DNA of 64,000 nucleotides from Epiperipatus broadwayi (GCA_028023455.1 JAQFVV010006309.1:1198511-1262510), one strand, 5' to 3'; positions 1 through 15,981 are shown, counted from the first letter of the stretch. Notes: generated by a model not told the origin, from the sequence alone. A program made the numbers and translations.

Positions 1-463
1 AAACAATATGCAATGTACCAAATCACACACTAAATAGTATGTTTAATTTGTTTTATATTTGTAACACTAACTAAACATAGGTTTATCAAATTGTATTTCA
101 CAGAGATACCTTATTTATCTAGAGTTACATTAATTACTGTTATCGATTTATTTTATAAGAAATTTACAATACACATATTAAACTATTTATATTTATTGAT
201 TACAACTATTTATATATGAAAACTTATTCATGCATCTTGTAATATATAATAAAACAAAACAAATATACTTTTCTTTAGTTCAAATAGTAATAATTACCAA
301 TAAATATTATTTATGGTTTAATTCCATCTCTTTTGGTGATGAAAAATATTTATGTATTAATCAAATACATATATACTTAAACACAATGGATTTTTTTAAA
401 TATATAACAACAATGAAAACAATAAATATAACAGTAATTAACTATTCATTATATAGTTTTTAA
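1..463. other. AT-rich spacer, no gene seen
   Basis: The stretch is made of short A and T runs. The one open frame across 230-463 is low-complexity (I, Y, N and K rich), matches no family I know, and runs into the inverted repeat that follows. I see no RNA gene or promoter. Confidence 0.6.
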
Positions 464-558
464 ATCCTCAAAAGTACTTTTGGTTAATTTCTTAATCTGC
501 CTCAGCATAGCAGTTGAGGCAGGTTAAGTAATTAACTAAAAATACTTCTGAGGATTTA
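464..558. repeat. Imperfect inverted repeat related to a PLE 3' end
   Basis: Two arms of about 42 nt (beginning ATCCTCAAAAGTACTTTTGG and ending AATACTTCTGAGGAT) pair with a few mismatches around a loop of about 9 nt. The right arm and its downstream flank resemble the PLE 3' end at 26,660-26,715: both share the order TTAA..AATTAACT, TACTTCTG, then AAAGACTG(T/C)ATATAAT. This is probably a fold-back derivative of the PLE terminal region. The link rests on comparison by eye. Confidence 0.6.
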
Positions 559-2599
559 AAGACTGCATATAATGGGTTAATTATCATCGTATTTATTATT
601 TTTATTGTTGCTACAATAGTTTTTTAATTAATGGACATTTTATTTATATATATATTATAATCTAAAATTATATCAAAATAATAACACTAAAATTAATAAG
701 CGCCAAAATAAATAAATGCTATGGGGGTTAAGCTCAGAAGAGTTATCAAATGTTATATGCTACCATTAAAAGCAACCTCCTCAAGAGTAATAATAGCAAT
801 TAATAAACACTGTAAATATAATACATAACATATAGCAAATTTTAAGAGGAAAACTTTCAACTCACTCTTACCCATTACAGGAAGAATTTTAATATTGGAA
901 ACATAAAGCATTAAGTGGTTAGATTATATTAAATTCTCTTTCACAATATCTCTTCCTACTCCAACATATCTAATAACCATCGTCAGCATCTCATTGCTAT
1001 GATCAGATCCATATTTAATTTTTGAACAAATAACAATATGTTTTCTAATAATTGTATCACATTACTTCTCAAAATGAATTTCTTTTGCAAAACAATTTCT
1101 TTCATATTTATTTATGTAATATTAAAATCTGAGGATTCTGTAACTGAAATTTTATAATATTAAATTTTTTTACTCTTTTCTTTTCATTTAAGAATTATGA
1201 AGCAATAAGTGGAATCCCAATAATAATATGATGAGACATACTCTTATCCATAAGATAACGTCTTTCTAAATTACAACAACAATAATAATAAATATTTAAA
1301 AAAATATTTTATTTAAAATAAATACAAGAAAAACTTTTAATTTGGAATAAAATAATATATAACAGGATAGCATTCAGATATAATGAATGGATAAGAGAAT
1401 TTATGGTCACTCACAATATTCTACTAATAACTCCTATTAAATCTTTTTTTATGAATCTAAAACAAAAAATTTAAGTATTTGAACTTATAATATATAATCA
1501 ACTGTAATGTTCTGGAAAAAATAAACAATAATTTTATCACTAAAGCAGTCTTCTTTTAATAAATGCAATTACTTAAAATGATCATTTAAATGTAAGAAAA
1601 TGAATTATCTATCTATTAGATGCTTTCTTAACATATACAGACCAATTTGAACAAATGAATTATGATATTCAATTTTATGTTCTTGTACTCTTAATGACCA
1701 ACATATAAGATAACTATAATAGATTTTATAATGTCAAGTTTCTGAATAATATGTGTTAATGATGATATAAATACTAAGACATACTTAACAACAAAAACAA
1801 CATTTATTTTGATAATAAAGACAATTAAATAAACAACAATCTTGGAAATCTACAATATTTGAAAATAAATTTATGTATTATGCTATACAATTCATTACAG
1901 AGTAGAAATACCTTTTGAGTTTACAGATAAGAGTAAAATAAAATTTACAGATTAAATAATAATTGACTACTTTAGCTTCTTTTGACTATTGAAAGCTTTC
2001 CTTAATATTAGGACTATCACAAGAAGTACTACATTTTTACACTACTATCATACCATAATGTTGTCCCAGAAATGAATATATTTAAACATTAAGCATATCT
2101 TACCAATTCAGTTATGAAATAAATGCTAAAAAGGATGCATATCACTTAATGAGGTCAATGAATACAATTTTTAATTTCTAAAATAAATATTTATTGGTTT
2201 TACATTCTTCAATGCTGGAAAATCACAGCAAAAAAAAGACCAACTTATCAAAACCATCCATAACCTTCACTCGGAATATTCAAAAATGCAACAGAAGAAA
2301 AGATGGCATTCTTCAGAACATAGAACAATATCAATTTCCAAAAATAAAGTCATGATGGTATACCACCTATGTCTTCATACAAAATATATATGATACAATA
2401 TATCCACAAGATACAGATAAATAAGGTAATGAACATAAATGATGTCATGAACTCAAAGGAGAGTACCTACATCTTGAGAGCAAAAACTATGCTAGGACTT
2501 TGAATATCAGGAAAATGAGAATGAACCCTCTAAATATATTAGAAACAATAATAGCAGACCTAAATAAAACATTTATGCTTAAATATGAGACATTATAAA
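559..2599. other. AT-rich spacer, nothing recognised
   Basis: No open frame of coding character, SINE box, TIR pair or tandem array was found on either strand. Ancient repeats too decayed to recognise by eye cannot be excluded. Confidence 0.5.
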
Positions 2600-2810
2600 T
2601 ATTAAAAGAGAGAAACAGAGATATCTCTTTGCAAACATATAATAAAACATAAATACCTACAAGAGAGAGTCAAAGCTACATCTGTTGAAACTATAATGAT
2701 GAGATATCTACAAGAGTGAGACAAAGATACATCTCTTGAAATTATAATGGCAAGATAAGCATATATGATAAAACAAGAGAGAGGCAACACTACACCTCGT
2801 AAATAAATAT
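2600..2810. repeat. Degenerate tandem repeat, period about 51 bp
   Basis: The phrase CTACAAGAG(A/T)GAG recurs at 2657 and 2708, followed by (A/C)AAAG(A/C)TACATCT and GAAA(T/C)TATAATG. A more decayed copy follows at about 2780 and a partial one precedes at about 2605. The minus-strand open frame here simply translates the repeat (CRYL recurs), so it is not a protein gene. Confidence 0.65.
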
Positions 2811-3511
2811 AATAATTAACTGATGTGTAAAATTGACAAAATTATTTGCCAAATCTGGCTTAATAAAAACAAGGCCTAAAATAAGCAATAAGAACTTATA
2901 CCATATTCACATATTCAACACAAGCATATACATTCAAATAAACTACTCATGATGGAAAACAAATAATGTTTTAATTTATATAGTGTTATAAAAAGGTAAA
3001 TATTCTGTGATCTTCTGAATATTATAGCTTACAAATAATTTAAAAATTATATCAGACAAAATAAAGGCATAGGATAAATAAAATATATAATAAATCACCA
3101 CAATATAATATTGAAATTTAGAATTATGTCCAGTATACAAAAAAATAAATAAAAGTCCTATATCCTGAATGTTCTACCATGAAATAGGATACAGTCTCCG
3201 TAATTATCATTCTGCAAACAGTACAATTTTTCTGACTTGTTATAACACAGCAAAATTAAATTATTGGTACAGCATTTAAATATTTCTAGTAGGAATAGAT
3301 TTCCTGGTAAACATGAGCATAAAATACATTAATGACTATTCAAATTTCATGAAGAATATTTCAAATTAAGTACAGATAATAATGATGTATCTATAACATT
3401 TTATATGAATTCATTCCTTCTTATTATCTCTTTTAAAAATATATATTGAAGATAATACATGAGGAACATTTATCCTTTTGATATAGCACAAATTCCATTA
3501 TAAATTAGATT
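2811..3511. other. AT-rich spacer, nothing recognised
   Basis: I see no coding frame, structured RNA or repeat that stands out from the base composition. Confidence 0.5.
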
Positions 3512-5839
<2,328 letters not shown>

Positions 5840-8800
5840 ACTATATATATTGTAACTGCCTAAATCCATCAATGGTGATGATGGGGAGGATGATCAATCT
5901 GATTTGATCAAAAGTAAAAAAAAATAATTTAATCTAATATAATCTAACTCAATTGGGTCACCATTATGTAATAAACCATCATAAAGCACTAATAATCTCT
6001 ACTAAAACCTAATTTGTTTAAGCTATATGTAAAATGAAAGAATAATGAGATTATCTGCTCCAGACATCAACAAATCTATCCCAATTACAAAGTAAACTGC
6101 AATGAGCAGTGAAACCTTATATCATTGCCCTAAACAATAATATATGATTAGGCTAACTATTTTATTAACAATTTAATGAAAATCAAATCAAATCAATAAC
6201 TAAAGCAGATTCCAATATACTTTATTAATCTATTGTTATTGTAATAATTCAAACCTATTTAATATTTAATGATACTGCATTTTATCTAAACAGATGAGCT
6301 TCTAAATAACTATAATTGCATTTTTACAAAACGTTTTTAAATATAGACACTATTTTAAATGTTGAAACAAAATAATATTCGACTCACATGTATATCTAGT
6401 TAATAAAATGCTAAATACAAGGCATAACATTTCATTCGTATCTTTCAATAAAGCGACACATAATTATTTCCTCTTTAATATTTAATTAACAATATTCTAT
6501 TGAAATCAACTAGTTTTTATATCCTTTTGGAAAATACTTTGAAAACTTATGCACTCCTTTAAATGTTTAAACAAATTAATCTATGTCTAGTTTAATAAGA
6601 AGCTATAACATAATGTATAAATAATTTATTCGTATCCCAATAAAGCGATACTTAATTATTGCTTTGTTTATATTTTAAAATAGAATACTCCATGAGAATT
6701 TATTATCAACAAATCTATTAGCTAATTTCTAACTCTATAATGCCCAATTACATTATATAAAAGATATATTAAGTTTCCATTGGATGTTTATTAACCTATA
6801 ATTATTAATATTATTTATTTGAATCTTCAAACAATCGAATATGAAATTGGTTTTGGTAACAATTAAACTATATAATTATAATTGACATTTATTCCAATTT
6901 CAAAGATAATATTCAATTAAACCAGTCAATGAAATTTGTACTCTTCATTTTAGAGAAGTTTTAAAAAAATATTTAAGATAAGTTATTCTGAACCAATGAT
7001 AAAATACGATCTATTTAAATTTTTATGATAGGATTAGACAAGCAAAGAAATGATCAACTCTAAGCTAATGACATTTTACCTGTAATATTAACTAAAATAT
7101 ATGTAAGCAAATACTCGAATGGAGAAATAAATATAAAGTTTATGGTCTTGCATTGGTGGTGGTCGAGAGGTCAGCGCGACTGCCTTGCACTTGCAGGCAG
7201 TTGCCCGGGTTGCGGGTTCGCGTCCCAGCCGATGCTATGATACTTAAAAAAAATATATAAAGTTTATACATAAATAAGATAAAAAATTTATAATATACAA
7301 AACATATCATATTTTATATTCTAGTTCACTTACTAAGTTGAGTTTGAATCTTGAACCGAATTTTAAAATAACAAAATCCCCTTACGCTATCCAAATAAAA
7401 TAATTAAGAGTCATGGCATTTAAATCAAATCAATTTATTGGATTATATAAAAAAATTGTAAAATTAATAACAAAATACAATAGGAAATTAATCTATATTT
7501 CTGATTGATTGGATTAACAAAAAAAAAATGGTAAAATTTCTGTGGGTAATTCTAAAATGTGTTGCAAAAACAATAATGGCACGTATATAAAAAAATGAAT
7601 GAATGGAGGAAGAGATTTTTAGATACCTTACTGAAAATTTTTATATAACAGATACCAAATATATGCAATTGAATGAGATTGAACCTATTTGTTCATTCAA
7701 ATAATAATCGATAAATAAATATGAAATACAATGATATATTTAAACCTCTTGTCTATCTGATGTTTTAAACTAAATTTTATACATACAAAAATCAAATTGG
7801 ATATTTAAAAAAAAACATCGGGTTGTATTAATATATATATATACTCAAACAAGAGTTCAAATAATTAATAAAGAAATCTCTTCGCGCATTTCATTGCATA
7901 AATTCTATTACACATAAATATACGATATTTGTGATTTAAATAAAATAGAAATCATTCCTTTAAAATATATAAAAAAATAATATGCACACATATTAAAAAA
8001 AAAATCATATCCTAAATAAAAGTCTGTCCATTTTCATTATCCATTGATTAATTGTAGCTTCTTTATTTCCATGGTGTGGAGATAAATTTACTTCCTTAAG
8101 TAGAGATAATGTTCAAATAGAATAATACCATTAAATTAAGTGAAGAATTTTAATAACAGCACCTTTTTCTTTTTTTTCTCTGAATTAGAAGATTGGAGTT
8201 TAAATTGCTTGTTAATATGCATTAATCCAGTTGATTTTCCTGGCTTGAAACATAGTATCCATCGAATAGTTACATCCAAATTTTTTTTTTTTTTTTAAAA
8301 CCTGAGATCTCTTTCTTTTAAATAAATAAATAGCCGATTTCATACAATGCATTTTTTTTTATAGGTTTCTCTTCTTTCACATTCCTGTTTGTTGTCTTCT
8401 TTGGAACCTCCTTCAACCAGCCACTCTTCAAACTGAATGGGCAGAATGCTAATTCTTTATTGTTCCATATTTTATAGCTTCATGAATTTAAAATAAAGTT
8501 TTAAAGAAATTTTTTTTTTAAGAACTGAGATCGGCGTCGGTCTTCAGCAATGGCAAAAAAATGATAAGAGTTCTCTTACAGTCTTTTCTAGCTATTTATA
8601 TTATCTCTTTCTGACGTTATGGATGTCATAACAACTATTGAAATTCACTCTGAAATGATTCAATGCAAAACGACATGTTCCAGTAACTTTCCCGCTTTGT
8701 TTTGCAAGTGCAATGTAGGTTTGGAGAAAAATGGATACATTGAAATGAGGTCTAAGTTCGATATGATTTTTCTTATTATTTTAAACCAAAATAAAGAATT

Positions 8801-9285
8801 GATATTACAACCTTGATATCTTTTATAAACATAAATAATTTACATATGTTTTTTAATAATAATATTTTTTTAAAAATTAATTTACAAACAAAAATATCTG
8901 ACATAAAAACATTCAATTATATGTAATAATGTTACTATGGTGACTGCAGTAACAGAAATAAAAATATGTAAAAATAATACTGATCCTATTCAAGTAAATT
9001 TTATATCATACTAAATTATTTCCAAAATTTATTTATTTGCATATATGTTTTTCTTGAGTTTGATTATAATGAATTTAGTATTTTGAGGCTAGAATTAGCA
9101 GTAAAGAATACTATTTAAAAAGCTTTAGGTTGCCATGGTTATCAATTTAAACTTATATTTTCAAGATCTCCCATTATCCATTTATCAAGTAAAAGAAAAA
9201 CCAAACAAGATCAACAAACTTCTTTATTTTTTTATTATATACTCTGATGATTAATCTGAATATTCACAATATATTGTGCCAGGCA
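5840..9285. repeat. Duplicated segment, left copy
   Basis: This block aligns in the same orientation with 21,815-25,528. Anchors in order include GATGATCAATCT, CAGACATCAACAAATCTAT, ATTGCCCTAAACAAT, TATTTAATGATA, GTAGCTTCT, TTCTTTATTTCC, GATTTCCTTG-like words and GGTTGCCATGGTTATCAA (9128 here, 25,376 there). The offset falls from about 16,359 near the start to about 16,248 near the end, a change close to the size of the SINE present only here. It could be a segmental duplication or two copies of a long non-autonomous element; I see no coding capacity. Confidence 0.8.
7131..7267 (+). mobile_element. tRNA-derived SINE with 13-bp TSD
   Basis: The body (7144-7254) has a pol III A-box-like stretch, TGGTCGAGAGGT, and a B box, GGTTCGCGTCC, with a pairable arm ACTGCC..GGCAGT between, as in a tRNA-Leu- or Ser-like head. 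It ends GATGCTATGATACTT plus an A-rich tail. The flanks carry the direct repeat ATATAAAGTTTAT at 7131-7143 and 7255-7267. The duplicated segment at about 23,280 has the uninterrupted site (AATATAAAATTTATAT-like), so the insertion postdates the duplication. Confidence 0.9.
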
Positions 9286-10033
9286 TTATCAAATGTCCAT
9301 GCACAAAATCTGCTGTAAAGAACATTACAGCAGATACATATATAAATTTGTATATATTAAGCACAACAAATATGTAAATGTGCTACATTAGTAATGGAAG
9401 TTGTGTCTGAGCATTAAAATATCTACACACACCAATTTAAAGTAACATGAAATTGACGCAGAAATATTGTACATAAGTACATGTATAATAAACTCATGTA
9501 TTTTTATTTTTTTATTTTTTGTATATTTTTATATGTCATTTTATGTATTTTGCTTTTCTCTGAAAAACTCAGATAGAAAAAAGCAAACTTTGTTGACCAA
9601 AAAAGATCACATGTTGGAACATATTCGTAAAATAAATAATTAAAATAATTGTTCCAACATACTTGTATATATATATTTTAATTATTTTTTAAAAAAACTG
9701 TAATCTTATTCCATAATCAAAAAAATGTTAATTGCTTTGGTAAAAGCCTAATCAAAAAGCAAAATGTTTGATAATGAATGTTAAAATTAAAATGTTATTT
9801 TTTTTAGATAAAATAAAATTATTTTGAATTGATATCTGTAATCAAGTGGTCTGAGTATTCAAGATGGAAACTAATCATTATATCAAACCCTAAAATGTAG
9901 AATTTAATTGGAAAAATAGAAAGGAATGTGTATGATCTAAATGATAAGCTAAAATAAAAGGTTTGGCTGATTCATACTTCTCATGGGGGTACCTGAATTT
10001 GTTCTCTATAAGTGGGGTGATAGGTTTTAGTCA
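9286..10033. other. Spacer with two short hairpins
   Basis: ATCTGCTGTAA pairs with TTACAGCAGAT near 9309-9336. ATGTTGGAACA (9611-9621) pairs with TGTTCCAACAT (9650-9660). No associated gene is visible. They may be MITE ends or chance palindromes. Confidence 0.5.
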
Positions 10034-10223
10034 GTGCTGTGGGATTCAGTTCATTCTTTCTTTGGCATTCATTCTGGCCAAGTCGCTCACTACTTTGGCT
10101 CCAGAATTCTTCAGTCATCTAACCATTTAGAGATTAATTTAGGGAATAGACTATTGCTGATATTTTCGAAGAAGAAATCCATTACACAGTTTTTTAATAA
10201 CTCTTGTTTTCTTAAGGATTTAA

Positions 10224-10484
10224 TTAACCATTCAAGATAGTGGATGAACATTTAATAATAATTATTGCATTATACCAGATAGAAAATATGGAGAAATCTA
10301 CCAGAGCTTCCACTAAAATGACCATGGGGTAGAAAACCAGCTGGTGCACCCGCCCTTTCTCTGTCCAAATTGCCAAGATGTGATCACACCAGTTCCAGCT
10401 GGCCATGATGATGACAAAAGCTGCCTTGCCTATGCCTGAATGAGATGAAATTCTCACTGCACAGCTAGTTGACTTGAAGCCCAC
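10224..10484 (-). pseudogene. Coding-like island, membrane-protein-like, unidentified
   Basis: An 86-codon minus-strand frame lies in an interval (about 9,990-10,520) with clearly higher GC than its surroundings. The peptide has less biased composition than chance frames here and contains a hydrophobic run (VFYPMVILVEALVDFSIFSIWY), as in a membrane segment. There is no clear start context, no splice signals I trust and no family match. It could be an exon, a retrocopied exon fragment or part of an unknown transposon. The plus-strand frame at 10,034-10,240 lies next to it in the same island and is equally unassigned. Confidence 0.25.
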
Positions 10485-10560
10485 TCAAAGCTCAGTCAGG
10501 AGAAGATGAAGAGGCCTACATAAGTTTCTTTTAAAAATATTTTATTAATATTGAATTAAT

Positions 10561-10640
10561 GCATTCTGATATTTCTGATAATTTGAAATATATATATATT
10601 TTATTATTGTTAATCATAAAAAAATAAAGAGAGAGAGTTG

Positions 10641-10672
<32 letters not shown>

Positions 10673-13671
10673 TGAATTTATGGTTATTACAGGCATAATG
10701 ATACAGCTTTTACTAAAATCTTTTAATTCATTTTTCTATCCCAAATTCTAGTGTTTTCAGCAAAGGTTGCAATTGGTTTTTTTTGTTGCTGCTTGTTTTT
10801 CTTCTTGTTGAAAATTGTCATGCATAAATATACATGTGTATATACGAGCACTTTTAATATTCGGTAAATACAACACCTCATGTTGAGTGTCTAAAAATGT
10901 ATTTATCCATATATTCTTTTAAGTTATTTTTTGTCACTGCGGCACCTTATGATGAGTGTCACAGGGGTTTATTCATTGTAAATTTCCCGTAAGCAAGTCC
11001 ACTAATAACTTTACATTTAGAATAGTAATGAGTGTATAATTGTGCTCCATGTATATACATGTATAAGAATTTATCTATCGTAAAAGGCAAATAGATACAG
11101 CACCTCATGTTGAGTGCTATATGGTATCTGAGCTAATGCAACCTTATTGACATGTTGTAAAATACGAAATTAGTGAAATATTTTATAGTGCAAATATATG
11201 TACACATAGTTTTTTTTAATTATATTTGCTATCAATAAAAAAGGTTTTAAAGTCCTGAGTAGAAGTATATGCCTGTATAACCGAAAATCTTTTATCTGAA
11301 AAATATATATATCAAACCACACAAAGTATAACTTATTTCTACAGGGTAAAAAGCTCAGACCACTTCCATTTTTTATGTAACATTGTAAATAGCTTTAGGA
11401 ATTTATTATTTTTCTTATTCATTTAAAATTGTATTTATATTTTATCTATTTCAAAGCATCAAATATATATACGGGTTTGTGATAATAATTCATTTATTTA
11501 TTTTTATTATATCATTTTAAGTATGAAACGGTGGTGGGTATCTGGGATTAAATAAATATTTGATCATAATATTAAATTTGTTTCATTTTCATATTATTAT
11601 TTATTTGATAAAATGTACTCTTTCCTTATCAATCACGTACCTATTATAATCATTTAATTTCCCCATTGAAGACCCTGGATATAGAGTGTATTGAGTTAGT
11701 CACACAGGATATCGCTATACTAAGGTGTTAAATCTTATTCTTATGCTCCACTGAACATATGGTATTGCACATCCTTCTAGGAGGAGGGAAATTCATTTTT
11801 TATTCTTTTCTAGGAGTGGTGCACAAAAGCTATTTTGTAAATAGACTTTTCAAAGGTGTGTACTTACTGTAGGTCCTAAACATTTGGGCATTCGAGTAAG
11901 ATATTAACTAAAGGGGTTTTAATTGGCAGAGTCCTGTAAATTCACCCTTTCTATCAGTTTAGCTGGAAGTATCAATATATATATGAGTACAGACAATCGG
12001 CTAAATTGGTATCCATTTCTTTCCCTGTTAAATCTTGATCATTTCATGCTCAGTGCATGATCAGGAACAGAATTCCACATGGAATTATGGTCCGGTACAA
12101 TATATATATAATTACCTGGTAAACTTTCTTTTTATTCACAAAAAATGCCAACTTAACTATGACTTGCTATCAGAAAAATAATATTTCTTATTTACATAAA
12201 AAAAAAATTAATCCACACATATACATTGTAAATAAATAAAATTTAAAGTTTAAATCTTTCAAATGTTCTGTCAAAAAATGCCCATGATATTTTCCTTGGT
12301 ATATTGATGTTATATGTAAGTTATCATTATTCCAAGTTATCAGCATTACATTAAAATTATCCATTTTGCAATCTGCTTTTAATGTTAAGAAAGATTTTCA
12401 TATTCAATATTTTACAACATTTAAGCTGGGTTTTATTTACATATCAGTAATGGTAGTTATTAAATTTATAAAAAATTGTGATGTTATAGTGCAATACTTA
12501 ACTTTGATATAGCATTATTCATCACAATGAAATGGCATTATACTATGTTATAATTTAAATTCCCAAAAGTCTGTAAATATTTCTGAGTAGACATTTTGTG
12601 ACTTTATCCCATTATGTTCATCACGACTTTCAAATAAAATTATTTTATATATGCACTAATTTACGTACTACTTTAGCTATTAAGACAAAATGAAAGTCCA
12701 ATCTTATATCAGGGGCCTAAATAATTTTTTCTAATGATGTCACCCTTATAACATTACTATATATATATTGTTTATATGATATTTTATCCTGTAATTTTAA
12801 TTTCACTCATTTATGTGGATTTTTTAAATTTAAAATCAAATCCATCTCTGTATACACTTTGTGAAAGTTCTTTTTTAATACACTAATGTTCCATGACATT
12901 AAACTACCTTTTAAAAACTTTATAAAACAAATATTATACAATATGTTTTAAAATAATAAAAATATAATTGTACAAATTACAATACAAAATATATTTAAAA
13001 TTATATATTAAAATAAAATAGACATTCCTTTCTATTTACCTATTTTATACTGTAATCAATACTTTAAATATCCATTCTAAATAAAATAAATATTTTTTTA
13101 AAATAATGTATTTAATATGTAAAATTTAATGCATTTGAATTATACCAAAACATATAAATGCATATACATGCATACAATTACTTTTAATAGTAATCTAATA
13201 TTTTATTTATTCATTTTAAAGATTATTTTTGAAATGTATGCAATAAATAAAATATAGATAAGTGAATCTATAGATACAAAATATATTCTAGTACCAATAT
13301 ACTGAAGCAGTCAATCTTAGCTTAAGATTGAACTTCATAGTTCCATCTACTAACCTGTATTCAAACCCTATACCCCATTCCACTCCTTTTGTCATATGTA
13401 TATATTTTATGTATATATTTGAGATGCACACCTAAGTTATAAAATTTTAGCATTTTGATAACCTTTTTTAAAATTATTATTAATTCTTTTATTAATTATT
13501 AGTTCTTTTTTATTAAAGTACATAGGTGTGGCTCAAAATATATATATATATATAGGAGCAAAATACTACAAAATATTGATTTTTTATAAATATTTTATTA
13601 TACATCATTTTTAAACTTTTCTTTTTAAAGTGCTTGTTTTTTTCTTATTAAACTGTATATTTTATAAAATC
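10561..13671. other. Spacer with TA microsatellite and recurring hairpin word
   Basis: A (TA)n tract occupies about 10,648-10,672. A self-complementary word, GCACCTCATGTTGAGTG, recurs in variants at about 10,870, 10,941 and 11,099. The stretch 11,640-12,110 is less AT-rich and has small palindromes (TGATCATTTCATGCTC.., GAATTCCACATGGAATT) but no coding frame. The rest is plain AT-rich sequence. Confidence 0.45.
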
Positions 13672-13893
13672 CAAGATGGAAGATGCAACAGTTAATTGTC
13701 TAAAAATAATTAAAGGGTTGGAAACACTATTGTTTTAATCTGGGGAAGGTATTTTTAATTAAAGTTTTTACTTAAAATGGGGATTAAGATTAAAGATTTT
13801 CTTTTGTTATAAACATTTTTGTCAAATCTATTTCTAATCTGGAAATAGATTTGAATTTATTTTTGGACGTTATCTAACAGTTGCATCTTTCAA
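13672..13893. mobile_element. Possible MITE with imperfect TIRs
   Basis: The left end GGAAGATGCAACAGTTAATTG and the right end, read on the other strand (GAAAGATGCAACTGTTAGAT), form inverted repeats of about 18 nt around an AT-rich core without an open frame. I could not fix a TSD. This is a non-autonomous DNA element or an old fold-back. Confidence 0.45.
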
Positions 13894-15774
13894 AAATTTT
13901 AAAAACTAAGTAATTAAAAGCATTCCAGAAATACCTGAACAGAGTATAAAATGGCCATATTTTAAATCACCCAGAGATTAGCTACTATTGAGAGAAGGGT
14001 ATTGTTAGCATACTACACATCGCTGTGCTTAAAAAGATGTAGCAGTAAGTCCACCACCCTTCTCTGTCCTGTTGGGTCATCATCTTCCATGGCTGTACCA
14101 TTCTGCTGCCCAAGAGTGAAGTAAAAGCCTGACCTAAGAACTTTAGTATGCTAATGGAAGCTTACCATCACATAAGAACTGCCATGCACAAGCTGGACTT
14201 TTTAATATGGACTCTTAAAATGGTGCAAGGTAAATTATTTCAAACTGCCACCATTGAAACTAAATCTAGCTTGCCTAATTAATCTCGAATTCTACTATCA
14301 AGATTTCTCATGTATTATTTAACTTTGCCTTTTTAATCAATATGTAAAATGTAATTTGCTCTTAAATGATTTCTATATATTTAATTTTCTCTCATATGCT
14401 CTCATTTTCTTTAATTTTGGTGTGGTCATTTATTTATAGTTATTTATCACTTAATTTTATATGTCTATTTTAGTTATTATTAATATGCCAATTTCAAACA
14501 ATCTGATGAGTTGAATTTCTAAAATCTTTTCTTCTTTTTAAGTAAACCTTCATGAATTAAGGTTTTTAACATCCATTTAAAACAATGCATTATTAATTAA
14601 TACACTTGCCAGATTGTTTTACAAGCCAACATTTTATTTATGTTTTAATATAAAAAAATATATTTGTTTAACTCTGGATTTTTTACCCGGGGTGAATTCA
14701 GAGCTTAGGCTAATTAACGCTTTGAAACCTTATTTATTTTATAAATGTTATTATTCAATTCTGAAAAGGTGACCTATTAGTTGTTTTCTATAACTGCTAA
14801 TCTTATTTTTACATACTCTTAAAATATCAAATACAGTACTTATATATCAACAAAAGTGGGATTGATTTATTTTAAATAGCAGAAAAAGGGATGGGGGTAA
14901 ATCTTAATGTTTCTTTTACTATGTAAAATCTTAAAGTATATTTTATTTAGAGAAATCTCTCTCTCTATATATATATATATAACTGCATAGCGTATTATCT
15001 GTATAAATTATGGCATTCAAACTAGAGTCATTCATTTTAAAGCAGTAAAACTTATTCAATGTCATTAGTGACATTCATCATTACTGCGTTACTGACATTT
15101 GGCTCATCTTCATGATTATATATATATGTGCTTCTTAATCTGGGGTTTACGACAAGTTCAAACCCATAGATTTCTTCTCAAGCCTTGTCCTGAGGATAGT
15201 TAATCTTCCCAGGACCATTTATTTCATATAAAAAGGTCTCTGGCAGTGATTCCCTAAGTCTGGCACACACTATGCCTATCCACTTTTTTCATATCTAGGC
15301 CTGCACATCGGCGATGCTCCATGGCATGCCTATCCACTTCGTTCTCGTCCAGAAGCATGACCATTTCCTCTTAGTTATTTTTGGCTATTATGTCAGTACC
15401 GCCCAAACTTCATATTATTATTATTATTTATTTTGCTTATGACCTAATTTTAGTGCTGTAATAATATTAAAATTGTGCTCTGCTCAAAATATATATAGAT
15501 GCCAATTACTTCTAGTTTTATTAATTAAATTTATTTTAGTCTTATACAATCCCACCATCATAACTTATTTCTGTATTTAAGAGTATCTATTTGCCTTGGG
15601 GAAAATAGAGCATTCTTCTTACCAGCGCTAATTAAGAGAATTTTCATTAAATATTTTGTCATATAATCAAATGTCATTTTCAAATGTGTTTTACTTATTT
15701 TCACGACCATAATGGTGTGAAAATAGTTTTCTTATATATATAATGAATCTCAGAATGCTCCCTGAAATCATATG
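13894..15774. other. Spacer with two less AT-rich patches
   Basis: Patches at 13,975-14,240 and 15,130-15,410 have higher GC. The first contains an inverted pair (AGAGAAGGGT and ACCCTTCTCT) spanning about 70 nt. Neither carries a frame I can assign; they may be decayed repeats. A (TA)n tract sits near 14,967. Confidence 0.4.
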
Positions 15775-15981
15775 TTAGTCCCACGTTTCAGAACCATAAC
15801 CCAAAGCGTTAATAGCAATTTTATATAACTTCTTTCTAATAATCGATTGGCATTTTAATATTGGACCCACCAAAGAGGTGTGCTTATTTATAATATATAA
15901 TTTAGCTAATAAAGAGCATATGAGAAATAATAGTGTGAATGACACTATGTAATCATCTACCGCTTGCTCATTCACGCACAT
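15775..15981 (-). pseudogene. LINE reverse-transcriptase C-terminal remnant (weak)
   Basis: The 68-codon frame ends with LYKIAINALGYGSETWD. This resembles the (I/V)YK..(V/L)...LYGSETW segment found just after the RT domain in many non-LTR retrotransposons. No other RT motif is readable nearby, so it is a short old fragment, and the assignment rests on about 15 residues. Confidence 0.5.

Noticed and set aside
2602-2790. Minus-strand frame with repeated SCRYL, possible membrane protein
   Set aside because: The repetition comes from the 51-bp DNA tandem repeat.
7144-7254. Possible functional tRNA gene
   Set aside because: A and B boxes are present, but the acceptor stem does not pair, an A tail and TSD follow, and three relatives exist in the window. 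It is a SINE.
8619-8816. Plus-strand 65-codon frame with several cysteines, possible small secreted protein
   Set aside because: The matching part of the duplicated segment at about 24,870-25,040 does not keep the frame, and there is no signal peptide. I treat it as chance.
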